Origin: an uncultured Hyphomicrobiales bacterium | Lineage (GTDB): Bacteria > Pseudomonadota > Alphaproteobacteria > Rhizobiales > Beijerinckiaceae | Direction of reading: 5' to 3' | Assembly (NCBI GenBank): GCA_903902915.1 | Contig: CAIUWR010000072.1 | Coordinates: forward strand, 1-41,385 | DNA: 41,385 nt | Part shown: positions 41,246-41,385 of the stretch, one piece after another | Position numbering within the stretch: position 1 is the first letter of the stretch | Layout of the letters: each line of letters starts with the position of its first letter | Translations under genes and position numbers: made by a program | The notes under the pieces: model-generated | Databases searched by the model: none | Seen by the model: the letters and a program-made list of their open reading frames with translations, nothing else | What the model was told of the DNA's origin: nothing

Positions 41246-41385
41246 GGCTCATTTGAATTTTGAGTGGGTTACAGAGCCTGGGGTTTGATTTGGGCGAAGT
41301 CGAGTTTTCCGGCGATTAGGAACAGAACGGTGCGCATTGTTGCGAAACGCTTGTAGCCGCGGGCCTTGCGCTTGGCGGCCTGGAA
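41246..41385 (-). mobile_element. ISL3-like element end, runs off the window
   Basis: A terminal sequence ggctcatttgaattttgagt at 41246-41265, continuing gggtta, resembles ISL3-family inverted repeats, which begin GGCTCTTC. It is followed directly by the 3' end of a leftward transposase gene. The other end is beyond 41385. Confidence 0.6.
41269..41385 (-). CDS. ISL3-like transposase, C-terminal 38 codons
   Basis: The minus strand reads FQAAKRKARGYKRFATMRTV then LFLIAGKLDFAQIKPQAL and stops TAA at 41271-41269. The pattern (I)QAAKxxARGYxxxxxxxxxxFLIAGKL is the C-terminal end of ISL3-family transposases. Only the last part is inside the window; intactness cannot be judged. Confidence 0.7.
   Translation of the reverse strand, partial: FQAAKRKARGYKRFATMRTVLFLIAGKLDFAQIKPQAL

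Noticed and set aside
1-41385. tRNA, rRNA or riboswitch
   Set aside because: No cloverleaf, rRNA-like conserved block or recognisable aptamer was seen by eye; a covariance search was not possible.

Overview
The window looks like high-GC alphaproteobacterial accessory DNA, most likely Hyphomicrobiales. The evidence is GC-rich codon use, many uptake systems paired with UbiD-type decarboxylases and amide hydrolases, and a DUF2924/large serine recombinase pair of the rhizobial type. The taxonomic call is inference; no rRNA, tRNA or marker gene is present. The window is a mosaic of catabolic/transport operons separated by decayed mobile DNA.

Layout. (1) 1-3501 (-): an ABC uptake system with one ATPase and one permease between two paralogous NMT1-type binding proteins, the outer one cut by the window edge. 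(2) 3767-7680 (+): divergent operon of an HGGYW alpha/beta hydrolase, two different UbiD-family decarboxylases and a coupled 71-residue protein of unknown family. (3) 7708-8682 (-): arginase/agmatinase-family ureohydrolase. (4) 8978-11838: DUF2924 protein, full-length serine recombinase, a repeat-bearing non-coding stretch and a broken HsdR fragment. (5) 11851-18086 (-): Dpp/Opp-type operon (SBP, two permeases, two ATPases) ending in an isochorismatase-type hydrolase; divergent from it, 18460-20157 (+) encodes an asparaginase-like protein. (6) 20990-23108: ParB/methyltransferase gene fused by deletion to a DUF5681 remnant, then an IS21-family right end. (7) 23245-27707 (-): six-gene operon (ATPase, permease, SBP, 84-aa exported protein, DUF3891, AtzH-like). 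(8) 28041-30620 (+): a 4,5-dihydroxyphthalate-decarboxylase-like binding protein, a decayed copy of the 71-aa gene, and a truncated recombinase fused in frame to the C-terminal part of another SBP. (9) 30925-38019 (-): two-component aromatic monooxygenase, GST pseudogene, TRAP P subunit, third UbiD, TRAP Q and M subunits, with a divergent MarR gene at 38126. (10) 38674-41385: second IS21 right end, a phosphodiesterase/phosphatase-family gene clipped by it, a small unknown gene, and the end of an ISL3-like element.

How it may work together. Regions 1-2 and 9 each pair solute uptake with UbiD enzymes, so import and non-oxidative decarboxylation of (hetero)aromatic acids is the best reading. In region 9 the product could then be hydroxylated by the HpaB/HpaC-type pair under MarR control. 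Regions 3, 5 and 7 lean towards C-N bond hydrolysis (ureohydrolase, isochorismatase-type, asparaginase-like, AtzH-like). No ring-cleavage dioxygenase and no UbiX prenyltransferase is present, so substrates cannot be named. The most unusual content is the UbiD-UbiD-71aa cassette: the two UbiD proteins appear to lack different metal-site residues, and the small protein has a decayed relative about 21.6 kb away.
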